Source: Terrabacter sp040702505
GTDB taxonomy: Bacteria; Actinomycetota; Actinomycetes; Actinomycetales; Dermatophilaceae
Assembly (NCBI RefSeq): GCF_040702505.1
Contig: NZ_JBFBLC010000006.1
Span: 62,001-126,000 of the forward strand
Direction: 5' to 3'
Length of the DNA stretch: 64,000 nt
Below, one piece after another: positions 52,685-60,697 of this stretch (its first letter is position 1; each line of letters starts with the position of its first letter). The translations under genes and the position numbers were made by a program. A model generated the notes under the pieces. It was not told where the DNA came from, searched no databases, and saw nothing but the letters and a program-made list of their open reading frames with translations.

Positions 52685-54685
52685 ATGACGGGACCCGACG
52701 GACCCAGCCGGCCGAGCCGACCCGGGGCGGTGCGCAGCCGCCGGGTGGGGGGTCTCCTCGCGGTGCTCACCGGTCTTCTGCTGCTGCTGGTCGGTCCGGC
52801 CGGGGCGGCCCGCGCGGCCGGGGGCGAGGGGATGCAGTCGTTCGTCGCGGCGTACGACCTGCAGCCCGACGGCAGCATGAAGGTCACCGAGACGATCACC
52901 TGGCGCTTCCCGAGCGGTGAGCAGCGGCACGGCATCTTCCGCGACGTCGTCGTGCGGATGGGCTGGAACAACGAGGAGAACCGCTACCGCTACTACGACC
53001 TGACCGACGTCGCCGTGAGCAGCCCCAGCGGGGCCCCCGACACGTTCCGCGTCAGCGACAACGGCGCCGCCAAGGAGATCCGCATCGGCTCGGCGAGCGC
53101 GTACACCAGCGGCACGCAGGTCTACAAGGTCTCCTACACCCTGCACAACGTCCTCAACCCGATCACCGCCGACGGCAAGCCGGCCACCGGCACCACGCCC
53201 GCCGACACGGTCGAGCTCAACTACAACGTCTTCGGCACCAACGAGATGACCGAGCGTGACAAGGTCACCGTCACCGTCAACGCGCCCGCTGCGGCCACCA
53301 AGGTGCTCTGCTACGCCGGACCCTCCGGATCCACCACCCAGTGCTCGGGCAGCGCGGGCGACCCGTCCCGCTTCTCGGCCGGACCCCTGGCGTCGGGCGA
53401 CGCCATGACCGTCATCGCCTCCTACCCCGCCTCTGCCTTCGGTGACGTGCACGCCGACGTGCGCAACGGCGGTGCGGGCTCGTCGGTCGGCTCGGAGGCC
53501 GCACCGGCCGTCAACGCCGCCGCGTGGATCGGTGGGGTCGGCGCGCCCGTCCTCGCGCTCGCCGTCATGGGCACGCTGGTGTGGACGCGCGGTCGCGACG
53601 AGCGCTACGCCGACCTGACCCCCGGCCTCTCCCCGGTCTCCACCGGCGGCGCCCCGGCCGGCGCGGGTGGGACCGGCGGCGCCGGCGGCCCGGCCACCGT
53701 GCGCGGCGGCGCACCGACGGTCGCGGTGCAGTTCCAGCCGCCGAAGGGCGTCCAGCCCGGCATGGTCGGCACGATCGTCGACGAGACCGCCAACCCCATC
53801 GACGTCTCGGCCACCGTCATCGACCTCGCGGTGCGCGGGTTCCTGCGCATCGAGGAGAACGAGGCCGGCGGCATGTTCAGCCGCACGGACTGGACCCTGA
53901 CCCTGCTCGACCCGCCGGCGGGCGAGCGGCTCCTGCCCTACGAGCAGAGCCTGCTCGACGGCATCTTCGCGACCCGCGGCGACGTCGTGCAGCTGTCCGA
54001 GCTCAAGAACACCTTCGCCTCCACGCTCAAGTCCATCCAGCGCCAGATGTACCAGGAGGTGGTGACGCGCGGCTGGTTCCGCTCGTCCCCGCAGGCGCAG
54101 CGCGGCGTGTGGCAGGCGCTCGGCATCGTGATCGCGGTGCTCGGCGGGCTGCTCCTCTTCTACGGGCGCCCGGCGATCAGCGCCATCCTGGGTGGCGGGT
54201 TCAGCGGGGGAGTGGCCCTGGGCGTGGGGCTGCTGCTCGCCGGCGGCATCGTGTGGGTCCTCGGCGGCCGGATGGCTGCGAAGACGGCCGAGGGCTCGGC
54301 GGTGCTGGCGCAGTCGCTGGGGTTCAAGGAGTACCTCACCACCGCGGAGGCCGGCCAGATCGCCTTCGAGGAGGCGTCCAACATCTTCAGCCGCTACCTG
54401 CCGTATGCCGTCGTCTTCGGTGTCGCGGACCGGTGGGCGCGCACGTTCGCGGAGGTCGCCCGGGCAGCCGAGGCGGCGAACCAGCCGCTGCTCATGCCGA
54501 CGTGGTACGTGTGGAGCGGCAATGCCTTCCCGGACTTCACGAGCATCGCCTCCGGCGTCGAGTCCTTCTCGACGACGTCGACGGGAACCTTCACCTCCAC
54601 CCCGGGCTCGTCGGGCTCGTCGGGCTTCGGGGGTGGCGGCTTCTCCGGCGGCGGTGGCGGCGGGTCGTCCTCGGGTTCCTGGTAG
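52685..54685 (+). CDS. DUF2207 membrane protein with glycine-rich C-terminus
   Basis: The 666-residue protein has a signal or anchor helix (LLAVLTGLLLLLVGPAGAA), an outside DUF2207 domain (~50-270: FVAAYDLQPDGSMKVTETI, RHGIFRDVV), a helix (~278-300), a cytoplasmic ~170-residue winged-helix-like region, two more helices and a Gly/Ser tail. Members are widespread and uncharacterised. ATG 52685 was chosen at the natural start of the signal. The gene ends 38 bases before the LigD-like gene. Confidence 0.9.
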   Translation: MTGPDGPSRPSRPGAVRSRRVGGLLAVLTGLLLLLVGPAGAARAAGGEGMQSFVAAYDLQPDGSMKVTETITWRFPSGEQRHGIFRDVVVRMGWNNEENRYRYYDLTDVAVSSPSGAPDTFRVSDNGAAKEIRIGSASAYTSGTQVYKVSYTLHNVLNPITADGKPATGTTPADTVELNYNVFGTNEMTERDKVTVTVNAPAAATKVLCYAGPSGSTTQCSGSAGDPSRFSAGPLASGDAMTVIASYPASAFGDVHADVRNGGAGSSVGSEAAPAVNAAAWIGGVGAPVLALAVMGTLVWTRGRDERYADLTPGLSPVSTGGAPAGAGGTGGAGGPATVRGGAPTVAVQFQPPKGVQPGMVGTIVDETANPIDVSATVIDLAVRGFLRIEENEAGGMFSRTDWTLTLLDPPAGERLLPYEQSLLDGIFATRGDVVQLSELKNTFASTLKSIQRQMYQEVVTRGWFRSSPQAQRGVWQALGIVIAVLGGLLLFYGRPAISAILGGGFSGGVALGVGLLLAGGIVWVLGGRMAAKTAEGSAVLAQSLGFKEYLTTAEAGQIAFEEASNIFSRYLPYAVVFGVADRWARTFAEVARAAEAANQPLLMPTWYVWSGNAFPDFTSIASGVESFSTTSTGTFTSTPGSSGSSGFGGGGFSGGGGGGSSSGSW

Positions 54686-54723
54686 GCCCGGCCTGCACCG
54701 GAGCCAGTGGGTAAGCACTGGTC

Positions 54724-56352
54724 ATGGCCAAGGCCTCTGCTGCCGACCTGCTCGAGCCGTACCGGCGCAAGCGCGACTTCACGCGCACGGCCGAGCCGGC
54801 CGGGGTCGTGGCCCCGGTCGCCCCCGACGGTCGCCGCCGGTTCGTCGTCCAGCGCCACCGAGCGCGTCGCCTGCACTACGACTTCCGGCTCGAGATCGAC
54901 GGCGTGCTCGTCAGCTGGGCGGTGCCCCGGGGGCCGACCCTCGACCCGGGGGTGCGGCGCCTGGCCGTCCACGTCGAGGACCATCCACTCGAGTACGAGA
55001 CCTTCGAAGGCGTCATCCCCGCAGGTGAGTACGGCGGCGGCGACGTCATCGTCTGGGACCGCGGGCTCTGGGAGCCGCACGGGACGGACGACCCCGGCCA
55101 AGCGGTCCGCGACGGCGAGCTGCACCTCGATCTCGCGGGTGAGCGGCTGCTCGGCCGCTTCGTCCTCGTCCGCAGCGACCGGGACGGCGACCGGGCCGGA
55201 CCGGGCAAGGAGCAGTGGCTCATGCTGCACAAGCACGACCGGTGGGCCGAGGACGGCTGGGACGCGGAGGACCACCCGACCTCGGTGCTGAGTGGCCGGA
55301 CCAACGACGAGGTCAAGGCCCAGCCGCAGCTCCTCTGGCGCTCGGACCTGCCGGCCGACCGCGCCGCCGTCCCCGTCGACGGCCAGGCGGTTGCCGGCCC
55401 GTCCGACCTGGAGCTGGCATCGCTGGAGGAGCTGACGCAGCTCGGCGGCGAGGGCCGGTGGACCGTCCACGGCCGCACCCTTCGCGTCACCAACCTCGAC
55501 AAGGTGCTCTTCCCGGGTCGCGACGGCCAGCCGCCGATCACGAAGCGTGAGCTGCTGGCGTATGCCGCCCGCATCGCTCCCGTGCTCCTGCCCTACCTGC
55601 GTGGGCGGGCACTCAACCTGCACCGCTACCCCGACGGCGCGCAGGAGAAGGGCTTCTGGCACAAGGAGGTGCCGCCGCGAGCGCCGGCCTGGCTGCCCCG
55701 GTGGGACAACCCCGACGCCGACCCCGGCGAGACCAGGACCTACCTCGTCGTCGACGAGCCCGCCGCCCTGGTGTGGGCCGCGGGGTTCGGTGGGCTCGAG
55801 TGGCACCCGTGGACGTCGTCGACCGCCTCCCCGGACCGCCCGGACTACGCACTCTTCGACATCGATCCCGGCGAGTCGACCTCCTGGGAGCAGGTGGTGG
55901 AGCTCGCGCGGCTGCACCGCACGGCGTTCGAGCACCTGCAGGTCCGGGCCTACCCCAAGGTCACCGGGCGCCGCGGCATCCAGGTCTGGGTGCCGATCGC
56001 GGCAGGCCCCGGGTTCGACGAGACACGCGAGTGGGTCGAGCGCGTCTCGCGGACGGTGGGGGCGGTGCTCCCGGACCTCGTGAGCTGGAAGTGGCAGAAG
56101 CGGGAGCGCTCGGGCCTGGCGCGCCTGGACTACACGCAGAACGCCGTGAACAAGACCCTCGTCGCGCCCTACAGTCCCCGGCCGGCACCCGGCGCTCCGG
56201 TGTCGGCGCCGATCGCGTGGGACGAGCTCGAGGACCCCGAGCTGCGGCCCGACCGGTGGACGATCCGGACGGTGCTCGACCGGATCAGCGAGCGCGGCGA
56301 CCTCTTCGCCGGCGTGCTGGACCACTCCCAGACCCTGCCGACGATCACGTGA
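54724..56352 (+). CDS. LigD-type repair protein: 3'-phosphoesterase plus polymerase, no ligase domain
   Basis: The 542-residue protein has an N-terminal phosphoesterase domain with HYDFRLE (51-57) and EYGGGDVIVWDRG. A C-terminal archaeo-eukaryotic primase-type polymerase domain follows, with FWHKEVPPRAPAW and the metal-binding DYALFDIDPGE (DxD at 379-381), then TGRRGIQVWVPI. In Mycobacterium LigD the order is polymerase-phosphoesterase-ligase; here the order is swapped and the ATP-dependent ligase is absent. It should process and fill DNA ends for non-homologous end joining with a separate ligase and Ku, neither seen here. The tail overlaps the convergent MFS gene by eight bases. Confidence 0.93.
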   Translation: MAKASAADLLEPYRRKRDFTRTAEPAGVVAPVAPDGRRRFVVQRHRARRLHYDFRLEIDGVLVSWAVPRGPTLDPGVRRLAVHVEDHPLEYETFEGVIPAGEYGGGDVIVWDRGLWEPHGTDDPGQAVRDGELHLDLAGERLLGRFVLVRSDRDGDRAGPGKEQWLMLHKHDRWAEDGWDAEDHPTSVLSGRTNDEVKAQPQLLWRSDLPADRAAVPVDGQAVAGPSDLELASLEELTQLGGEGRWTVHGRTLRVTNLDKVLFPGRDGQPPITKRELLAYAARIAPVLLPYLRGRALNLHRYPDGAQEKGFWHKEVPPRAPAWLPRWDNPDADPGETRTYLVVDEPAALVWAAGFGGLEWHPWTSSTASPDRPDYALFDIDPGESTSWEQVVELARLHRTAFEHLQVRAYPKVTGRRGIQVWVPIAAGPGFDETREWVERVSRTVGAVLPDLVSWKWQKRERSGLARLDYTQNAVNKTLVAPYSPRPAPGAPVSAPIAWDELEDPELRPDRWTIRTVLDRISERGDLFAGVLDHSQTLPTIT

Positions 56353-57478
56353 CCTCGCCGACCGCGGGCGCGTGCGCCGACGGGGCGCCGGCCGCCGCGG
56401 GCGCCGGCACCCGGCCGGCGGCGATGGCCAGCACGGCTCCCATCCCGGCCACGACGCCACAGAGCGGCCACAGCGAGCCGGGTGCTGCGGCATACACGAT
56501 GCCGCCGAGCGGCGCGGACAGCATCGTGCCGCTCGTCGCGGCCCCGGTGTAGAGACCCTGGTACTGCCCGACGAGGTGCGGCGGCGCCGCGTCGAGCACG
56601 TGGGCGGTGGCCGTGGTCTTGTAGAGGATCTCGCCGGCGGTGAGCACGACCATGCCCGCCACCGCGGCCACGCCGACTCCCGCCCAGGTGATGCCGAAGA
56701 CCGCGAACCCGACGGCCACGAGGGCGTAGCCGGTGGCGACGACCGGGAGGGCCGGGCGTCGCCGCAGCCAGAGGGCCACCGGGATCTCGAGCACGAGGAT
56801 GAGCCCCGACCCCAGCGCGATCAGGAGCGTGTAGAGCGCGAGCGGTTGCCCGTGGTCGCGCAGGTAGAGCGGCAGGGTCGAGTAGAGCTGCCGGTAGACG
56901 AGGTCGACGAGCACGACGCCCGGCAGGAGCAGTAGGAGGGGGCGGTCGGCGCGCAGCGCCCGCCACAGCCCGGCCGGGGCGCCGTCCGGCCGTCGGACCG
57001 GGCCGCCCGGAGGGAGCAGGCGTGACGTGGCATGCCGTAGGACGAGCGCCAGCACGCCGTCGACGACGAAGAGCAGGTCGTAGCCGCGGGTGGCCAGCAG
57101 GGCGCCGACGGGAGGGCCGATGACGAAACCCGCGTTGGACGCCGCCCGGCTGACCGCCACGGACGAGCGCCTGGACCCCGGCGGGACCGCGAGGGCCGCG
57201 AGCGCGCCCTGGCACAGCGACGCGAGCGCCCCGAGGTAGCCGGTGACCGGCATCGTCACCGCCAGCAGCCACGTCGGCTGCCACGGGATGAGCGCGGTGA
57301 GGACGCCGACGACCGTGGCCGCCACGAGCAGGACCCGGCGATGCCCGTGCCGGTCGCCGAAGCGTCCGCCGGTGACGTTGCCGAGGAGGGCTCCGACGCC
57401 GTTGGACCCGGCGATGACGCCGGCCGGGACGACGCCGAGTCCGCGCGGTCCGGTCAGGTAGAGCACGAGGAAGAGCAT
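56345..57478 (-). CDS. MFS transporter
   Basis: The 377-residue frame from ATG 57478 has ~11 helices with MFS motif A-like GNVTGGRFGDRHGHRRVLL between helices 2 and 3 and drug-exporter style SRAASNAGFVIGPPVGALL. Helix 1 seems cut: the in-frame codons just upstream read VVWVLAAGRLVSSASSFL, good membrane sequence, but contain no ATG, GTG or TTG before an in-frame TGA near 57560. The real start may be a rare CTG near 57510, or the protein begins at 57478. It is divergent from an HxlR-peroxiredoxin regulator that probably controls it. Confidence 0.82.
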   Translation of the reverse strand: MLFLVLYLTGPRGLGVVPAGVIAGSNGVGALLGNVTGGRFGDRHGHRRVLLVAATVVGVLTALIPWQPTWLLAVTMPVTGYLGALASLCQGALAALAVPPGSRRSSVAVSRAASNAGFVIGPPVGALLATRGYDLLFVVDGVLALVLRHATSRLLPPGGPVRRPDGAPAGLWRALRADRPLLLLLPGVVLVDLVYRQLYSTLPLYLRDHGQPLALYTLLIALGSGLILVLEIPVALWLRRRPALPVVATGYALVAVGFAVFGITWAGVGVAAVAGMVVLTAGEILYKTTATAHVLDAAPPHLVGQYQGLYTGAATSGTMLSAPLGGIVYAAAPGSLWPLCGVVAGMGAVLAIAAGRVPAPAAAGAPSAHAPAVGEVT

Positions 57479-57576
57479 GAGGAACGAGCTGGCCGAGCTG
57501 ACGAGCCGGCCGGCGGCCAGGACCCAGACGACGCGGGGGAGGTCACGGAGGTCTCCCGCACATCAGACCACACTGA

Positions 57577-57591
57577 GTTTCCAAAGGAAAC
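57577..57591. promoter_or_regulatory. Palindromic operator between the MFS and HxlR-peroxiredoxin genes
   Basis: GTTTCCAAAGGAAAC is a perfect 6-bp inverted repeat with a three-base centre. It overlaps the -35 zone of the rightward gene, whose -10-like TAGGAT is at 57597-57602, and lies in the 130-bp divergent gap. HxlR-type regulators typically bind such short palindromes beside their own gene. Confidence 0.65.
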
Positions 57592-57596
57592 CCACT

Positions 57597-57602
57597 TAGG
57601 AT
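57597..57602 (+). promoter_or_regulatory. -10-like box for the HxlR-peroxiredoxin gene
   Basis: TAGGAT lies six bases before the GTG start at 57609, so the transcript would be essentially leaderless. The palindrome at 57577-57591 sits directly upstream. Confidence 0.4.
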
Positions 57603-57608
57603 GGAGCC

Positions 57609-58448
57609 GTGACCAGGCGCCGGCCCCCGACCGACGACCCGTGCGGCATCGCCCAGGCGGTCGGTGTCCTCGGCGACCCCTGGACCCTGCTCGTCCTGCG
57701 CGACGTGGCCGGCGGCCACACCCGCTTCGAGCAGCTCGTCGACGAGACCCGGATCTCGCGCAAGGTGCTGGCCCAGCGGCTGGAGGCCCTCGTCGCCGAC
57801 GGCGTGCTCGAGCGCCGCGCCTACACGCAGCGGCCACCCCGGCACGAGTACGTCCTGACGGCCCTCGGGCGGGGGGTGCTGCCGGTCCTCGCAGCCCTGC
57901 AGGAGTTCGGTGACACCTGGCTGCTCGGTGACGGTCGGCCGGACGCCGGTGCAGCAGTCGACTCCACCGAGGCGACGCGGGTGGCCTCCCTCGTCGGGAC
58001 CGCCATCCCGCGCCTGCACACGCTCGACCCGGTGACCGACCAGTCCCTGACCGTCGTCTACTGCTACCCGGGAAACGCCTTCCCGGGCGCCGAGGAGGTG
58101 CCGGGTGGTGTCGGCTGCACCCTCGAGTCCTGCACGTACCGCGACCGGCTCGGCGAGTTCACGCAGCTCGGCGCAGCCGTCGTCGGGGTCTCGACCCAGC
58201 GCCCGAGCGAGCAGGCCGCCTTCGCCGCGGCGAACGGCATACGCTTCCCGCTGCTCTCGGACGCCGACCTCGAGCTGACGACGGCGCTGCGCCTACCCAC
58301 CTTCCGGGCGGGTGGGACGACGAGGCTGCGCCGGCAGACGCTGATCGTGGACCGGGAGCGGATCGTGCGCGCGACGTTGTTCCCCATCCCCGACGTCACC
58401 GGGTCGGTGGAGGAGGCGTTGCGGCTCGTGCGCGGGATCGCCGCCTGA
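57609..58448 (+). CDS. HxlR-family transcription regulator fused to a PrxQ/BCP-type peroxiredoxin
   Basis: The 279-residue protein has an N-terminal winged-helix HxlR domain (~10-105). Its conserved cysteine is C12 in DPCGIAQAVGVLGDPWTLLV and the recognition region is RISRKVLAQRLEALVADGVL. The C-terminal thioredoxin-fold domain (~135-279) starts LTVVYCYPGNAFPG, has GCTLESC (C170, C175) and continues VVGVSTQRPSEQAAFAAANG and FPLLSDAD. C170/C175 match the peroxidatic and resolving cysteines of BCP/PrxQ, although a ~10-residue insertion precedes them. A peroxide-sensing repressor with its own peroxidase is the natural reading. GTG 57609 follows a TAGGAT box closely. The divergent MFS gene is the likely target. 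Confidence 0.9.
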   Translation: MTRRRPPTDDPCGIAQAVGVLGDPWTLLVLRDVAGGHTRFEQLVDETRISRKVLAQRLEALVADGVLERRAYTQRPPRHEYVLTALGRGVLPVLAALQEFGDTWLLGDGRPDAGAAVDSTEATRVASLVGTAIPRLHTLDPVTDQSLTVVYCYPGNAFPGAEEVPGGVGCTLESCTYRDRLGEFTQLGAAVVGVSTQRPSEQAAFAAANGIRFPLLSDADLELTTALRLPTFRAGGTTRLRRQTLIVDRERIVRATLFPIPDVTGSVEEALRLVRGIAA

Positions 58449-58487
58449 GCGCCGAGGCTGCGGAGGCCGCCGAGGCTGCCGGGAGGC

Positions 58488-58769
58488 TCAGCAGATGACG
58501 ACGAGGACGTCGCCGCCCTCGACCTGCCCCTGGTCGGGACCGACCCGCGAGACCGTCCCGGTGCGCGGTGCCGTGAGACCTGCCTCGAGCTTCATGGCCT
58601 CGATCGTGGCGACCACGGTCCCCGCGGCCACGGTGTCACCGGGCGCCACCGCGAGGGTGACGACACCGGCGAAGGGTGCGGTCACCTCGGACCACTCGAC
58701 GGGCCCCTCGACGGGCCCCTCGACGGGCTCGGTGAGCGTCGCGTCGGGGCCGGGGGCCTTGCGGGACAT
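58488..58769 (-). CDS. Small biotin carboxyl carrier-type (biotinyl/lipoyl) protein
   Basis: The 93-residue protein has the biotin-attachment motif EAMKLEAGL, with Lys the modified residue, inside a complete barrel (VTAPFAGVVTLAVAPGDTV to GGDVLVVIC). A short N-terminal tail contains a repeated VEGP from a 12-bp DNA repeat. It should be a stand-alone carrier subunit for an acyl-CoA carboxylase encoded elsewhere. ATG 58769 has GGAGG six bases upstream; the longer frame is not coding-like. It lies just before ssrA, on the opposite strand. Confidence 0.88.
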   Translation of the reverse strand: MSRKAPGPDATLTEPVEGPVEGPVEWSEVTAPFAGVVTLAVAPGDTVAAGTVVATIEAMKLEAGLTAPRTGTVSRVGPDQGQVEGGDVLVVIC

Positions 58770-58943
58770 CGGACCTCCAGGGTGCGCCGGTGGCCGCACC
58801 GGCCACGAGCGGCAGCCTAGTGCGGCGCGCGGGGCGTGTGGGCCGCACCGGCTCGCCGGCTGTCGCGGGAATGGCGTGGACCCCTCGCGCGTTCCTCCTG
58901 CATACTGTTCACTCCACCGCACGCCGGTGGGCAGCAGGGCAGC

Positions 58944-58949
58944 TTGACA
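58944..58949 (+). promoter_or_regulatory. -35-like box upstream of ssrA
   Basis: TTGACA is a perfect -35 hexamer 29 bases before the mature tmRNA 5' end. No good -10 lies at 16-18 bases. The alternative TACTGT at 58903-58908 would give a longer precursor trimmed by RNase P. Confidence 0.35.
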
Positions 58950-58978
58950 AGTAAACAGCGTGACGTGGACACCCCCAT

Positions 58979-59345
58979 GGGGGTGATCGGTTTCGACGGT
59001 GGTCGACGCATCAGGGGAAGCGGGTCGAGGATGCAGGGTTATCTCGTTAACGCTCCTTGCAAAACAATAGGTGCCAATTCCAAGCGCACCGACTTCGCCC
59101 TCGCCGCCTGAGCGAGTCTCGAAGTCTGTCAGCCTGAGCTAGTTTCCGACTCAGTGCCTGGCATCAGCTAGGAAACTTGCTGCGCAGTCATGTTGGGGGG
59201 CTGCGCGGGACTCTTACTCAACTGGGCCTGTCAGGGGACGTGTGCGTGCGAGCCCTGGGGCCGAGAAAAGCCATAGCGCACTGCACCCGGAGAAGCCCTG
59301 GTTTCTCGTCATCGGACGCGGGTTCAATTCCCGCCACCTCCACCA
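58979..59345 (+). ncRNA. ssrA: Transfer-messenger RNA (tmRNA)
   Basis: The 367-base RNA starts GGGGGTGATCGGTTTCGAC and ends GGGTTCAATTCCCGCCACC TCC ACCA (split for length). The tRNA-like ends pair as GGGGGUG with CACCUCC, and the T arm is GGGTTCAATTCCC. The tag reading frame runs 59073-59111: ANSKRTDFALAA then TGA, with the AAAACAATAGGT resume region just before. CCA is genome-encoded. It is the one-piece form and works with SmpB to release stalled ribosomes and tag their products for proteolysis. Confidence 0.97.
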
Positions 59346-59384
59346 CTCGTGGTGGTCACGTCACGCTGTTGCTCGTCGAGCACG

Positions 59385-59418
59385 ACGAAGGGCGTCCCGT
59401 TCGCGGGGCGCCCTTCGT
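59385..59418 (+). terminator. Terminator after ssrA
   Basis: ACGAAGGGCG (59385-59394) pairs with CGCCCTTCGT (59409-59418), and the inner TCCC/GGGG pairs extend the stem to 14 bp with one G-U and a six-base loop. It lies 40 bases after the CCA end. Confidence 0.85.
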
Positions 59419-59487
59419 GCGTATGCCGCGTCGGACGCCCCGCCCCGCCCCAACCATCCGCAAGGACGACGCATCCGGGGAACGAGA

Positions 59488-59532
59488 AACGCGGTGGATC
59501 GCCGGCATGAGGTGCCGGGAATCCACCGCGTT
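59488..59532 (-). terminator. Terminator after the thioredoxin gene
   Basis: AACGCGGTGGAT (59488-59499) and ATCCACCGCGTT (59521-59532) form a perfect 12-bp stem with an inner CCGGCA/TGCCGG hairpin. It is 37 bases beyond the thioredoxin stop on the minus strand, facing the ssrA terminator. Confidence 0.8.
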
Positions 59533-59569
59533 CGCAGCGGGGCGTGGCCGGAGGGGCTCCGGCCGGTGC

Positions 59570-59971
59570 TCAGGCCTGCTCGGTCGGCGCCACGGCGGCC
59601 GAGCCGTCGGCCTCCGCTGCGATCTGCGCCTTGATCGGGGCCATGTCGAGGTTCTTGACCTGCTCGATGACGTCCTGCAGGGCGGTCTGGGGCAGGGCGC
59701 CAGGCTGGGCGAAGACGAGCACGCCCTCCTTGAACGCCATGAGCGTGGGGATCGAGGTGATGTTGGCCGCTGAGGCGAGGGCCTGCTCGGCCTCGGTGTC
59801 GACCTTGCCGAAGACGATGCCCTCGTTGTCGCCGCTCTGGGACGCGGCGTCGTAGACGGGGGCGAACTGGCGACACGGGCCGCACCAGGACGCCCAGAAG
59901 TCGACCAGGACGATGTCGTTGTCGAGGACGGTCTTCTCGAAGGACTGCGCGGTCAGGTCAGTGGTAGCCAT
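59570..59971 (-). CDS. Thioredoxin with C-terminal extension
   Basis: The 133-residue protein has the active site WASWCGPCRQFAPV and the cis-proline SIPTLMAF. It should be a cytoplasmic dithiol reductant. About 25 residues follow the normal thioredoxin fold (IKAQIAAEADGSAAVAPTEQ), an Ala-rich tail. GAAGGT precedes the ATG. The HxlR-peroxiredoxin 1.1 kb away is a plausible substrate, but no operon links them. Confidence 0.93.
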   Translation of the reverse strand: MATTDLTAQSFEKTVLDNDIVLVDFWASWCGPCRQFAPVYDAASQSGDNEGIVFGKVDTEAEQALASAANITSIPTLMAFKEGVLVFAQPGALPQTALQDVIEQVKNLDMAPIKAQIAAEADGSAAVAPTEQA

Positions 59972-60010
59972 ACCTTCGCCAACGGATCGTGCCGGGCGGC
60001 TATTCCACCC

Positions 60011-60631
60011 TCAGCGCAGCTCCCACGTCACCGTGACGGACGCAGCGAGGTCGAGGTCGCCTCCCTCGACCGGCATCCCGGCGGAGTCCATGGCGGCCGC
60101 CATCAGCTTCCCCTGGCGCATCCCGAGCGGGACGGCCCCGGCCTCGGCCACCCCCAGAACCCTGCCGAGCTCTGCATCGCAGAGGGCCGCATACTGCTCC
60201 GCCTTGTCACGGGCGTCCGCGAAGGCGGCGTCCCGGGCGCGGCGCAGTCCGTCGCGGCGATCCGACACGTCGAGGCGCACCTGGTCGACGAGGAGGGCGT
60301 TGCCGATGGAGGCCGCGGCCGCCGCGAGGATCTCGCCCACGGACTCGAGCCGGCGGACGGTCACACTCAGCCGCTGCTGGGCGGTGAAGCCGACCGGCGT
60401 GCCGGTGCTGTCCCAGCGCTGGCCCACCGTCGCGTCGAGCGTGCGGATGTCGGCGTCCGTGACGCCGTGTTCGCGCACGATGGAGGCCAGCCTCGTCATC
60501 CCCTCGGAGGCCCCGACCAGGGCTGCGGCCACGTCCTCGGCGTCGTGGCCCACCCGCAGCTCGAGGCGTACGACGTCGGGGGAGACGGCCGCCTGCCCCG
60601 CGCCGCTGACGGTCACCGTTCGTCTGGCCAT
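60011..60631 (-). CDS. SIMPL domain (DUF541) protein
   Basis: The 206-residue protein has VTVSGAGQAAVSPDVVRLEL, TVGQRWDSTGTPVGFTAQQ and ALRRARDAAFADARDKAEQY-like phrases, which fit the SIMPL/DUF541 fold. No signal peptide is visible, unlike the periplasmic E. coli members. Function unknown. Same strand as the thioredoxin gene, 39 bases upstream of it. Confidence 0.87.
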   Translation of the reverse strand: MARRTVTVSGAGQAAVSPDVVRLELRVGHDAEDVAAALVGASEGMTRLASIVREHGVTDADIRTLDATVGQRWDSTGTPVGFTAQQRLSVTVRRLESVGEILAAAAASIGNALLVDQVRLDVSDRRDGLRRARDAAFADARDKAEQYAALCDAELGRVLGVAEAGAVPLGMRQGKLMAAAMDSAGMPVEGGDLDLAASVTVTWELR

Positions 60632-60683
60632 GACGCTCCTCGTGCTCTTTCCGGGTCGGGCTGGGGCTCGTTCCGAACCTACT

Positions 60684-60689
60684 TAGACT
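60684..60689 (+). promoter_or_regulatory. -10-like box for a probably leaderless VanZ-like gene
   Basis: TAGACT lies eight bases before ATG 60698. The same hexamer occurs upstream of several other genes here (10634, 17710, 61064). No ribosome site is present, so a leaderless transcript is likely. Confidence 0.4.
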
Positions 60690-60697
60690 CCCGTGGC

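Noticed and set aside
59320..59345. tRNA-like T arm and CCA end
   Set aside because: It is the 3' tRNA-like domain of tmRNA, not a separate tRNA gene.
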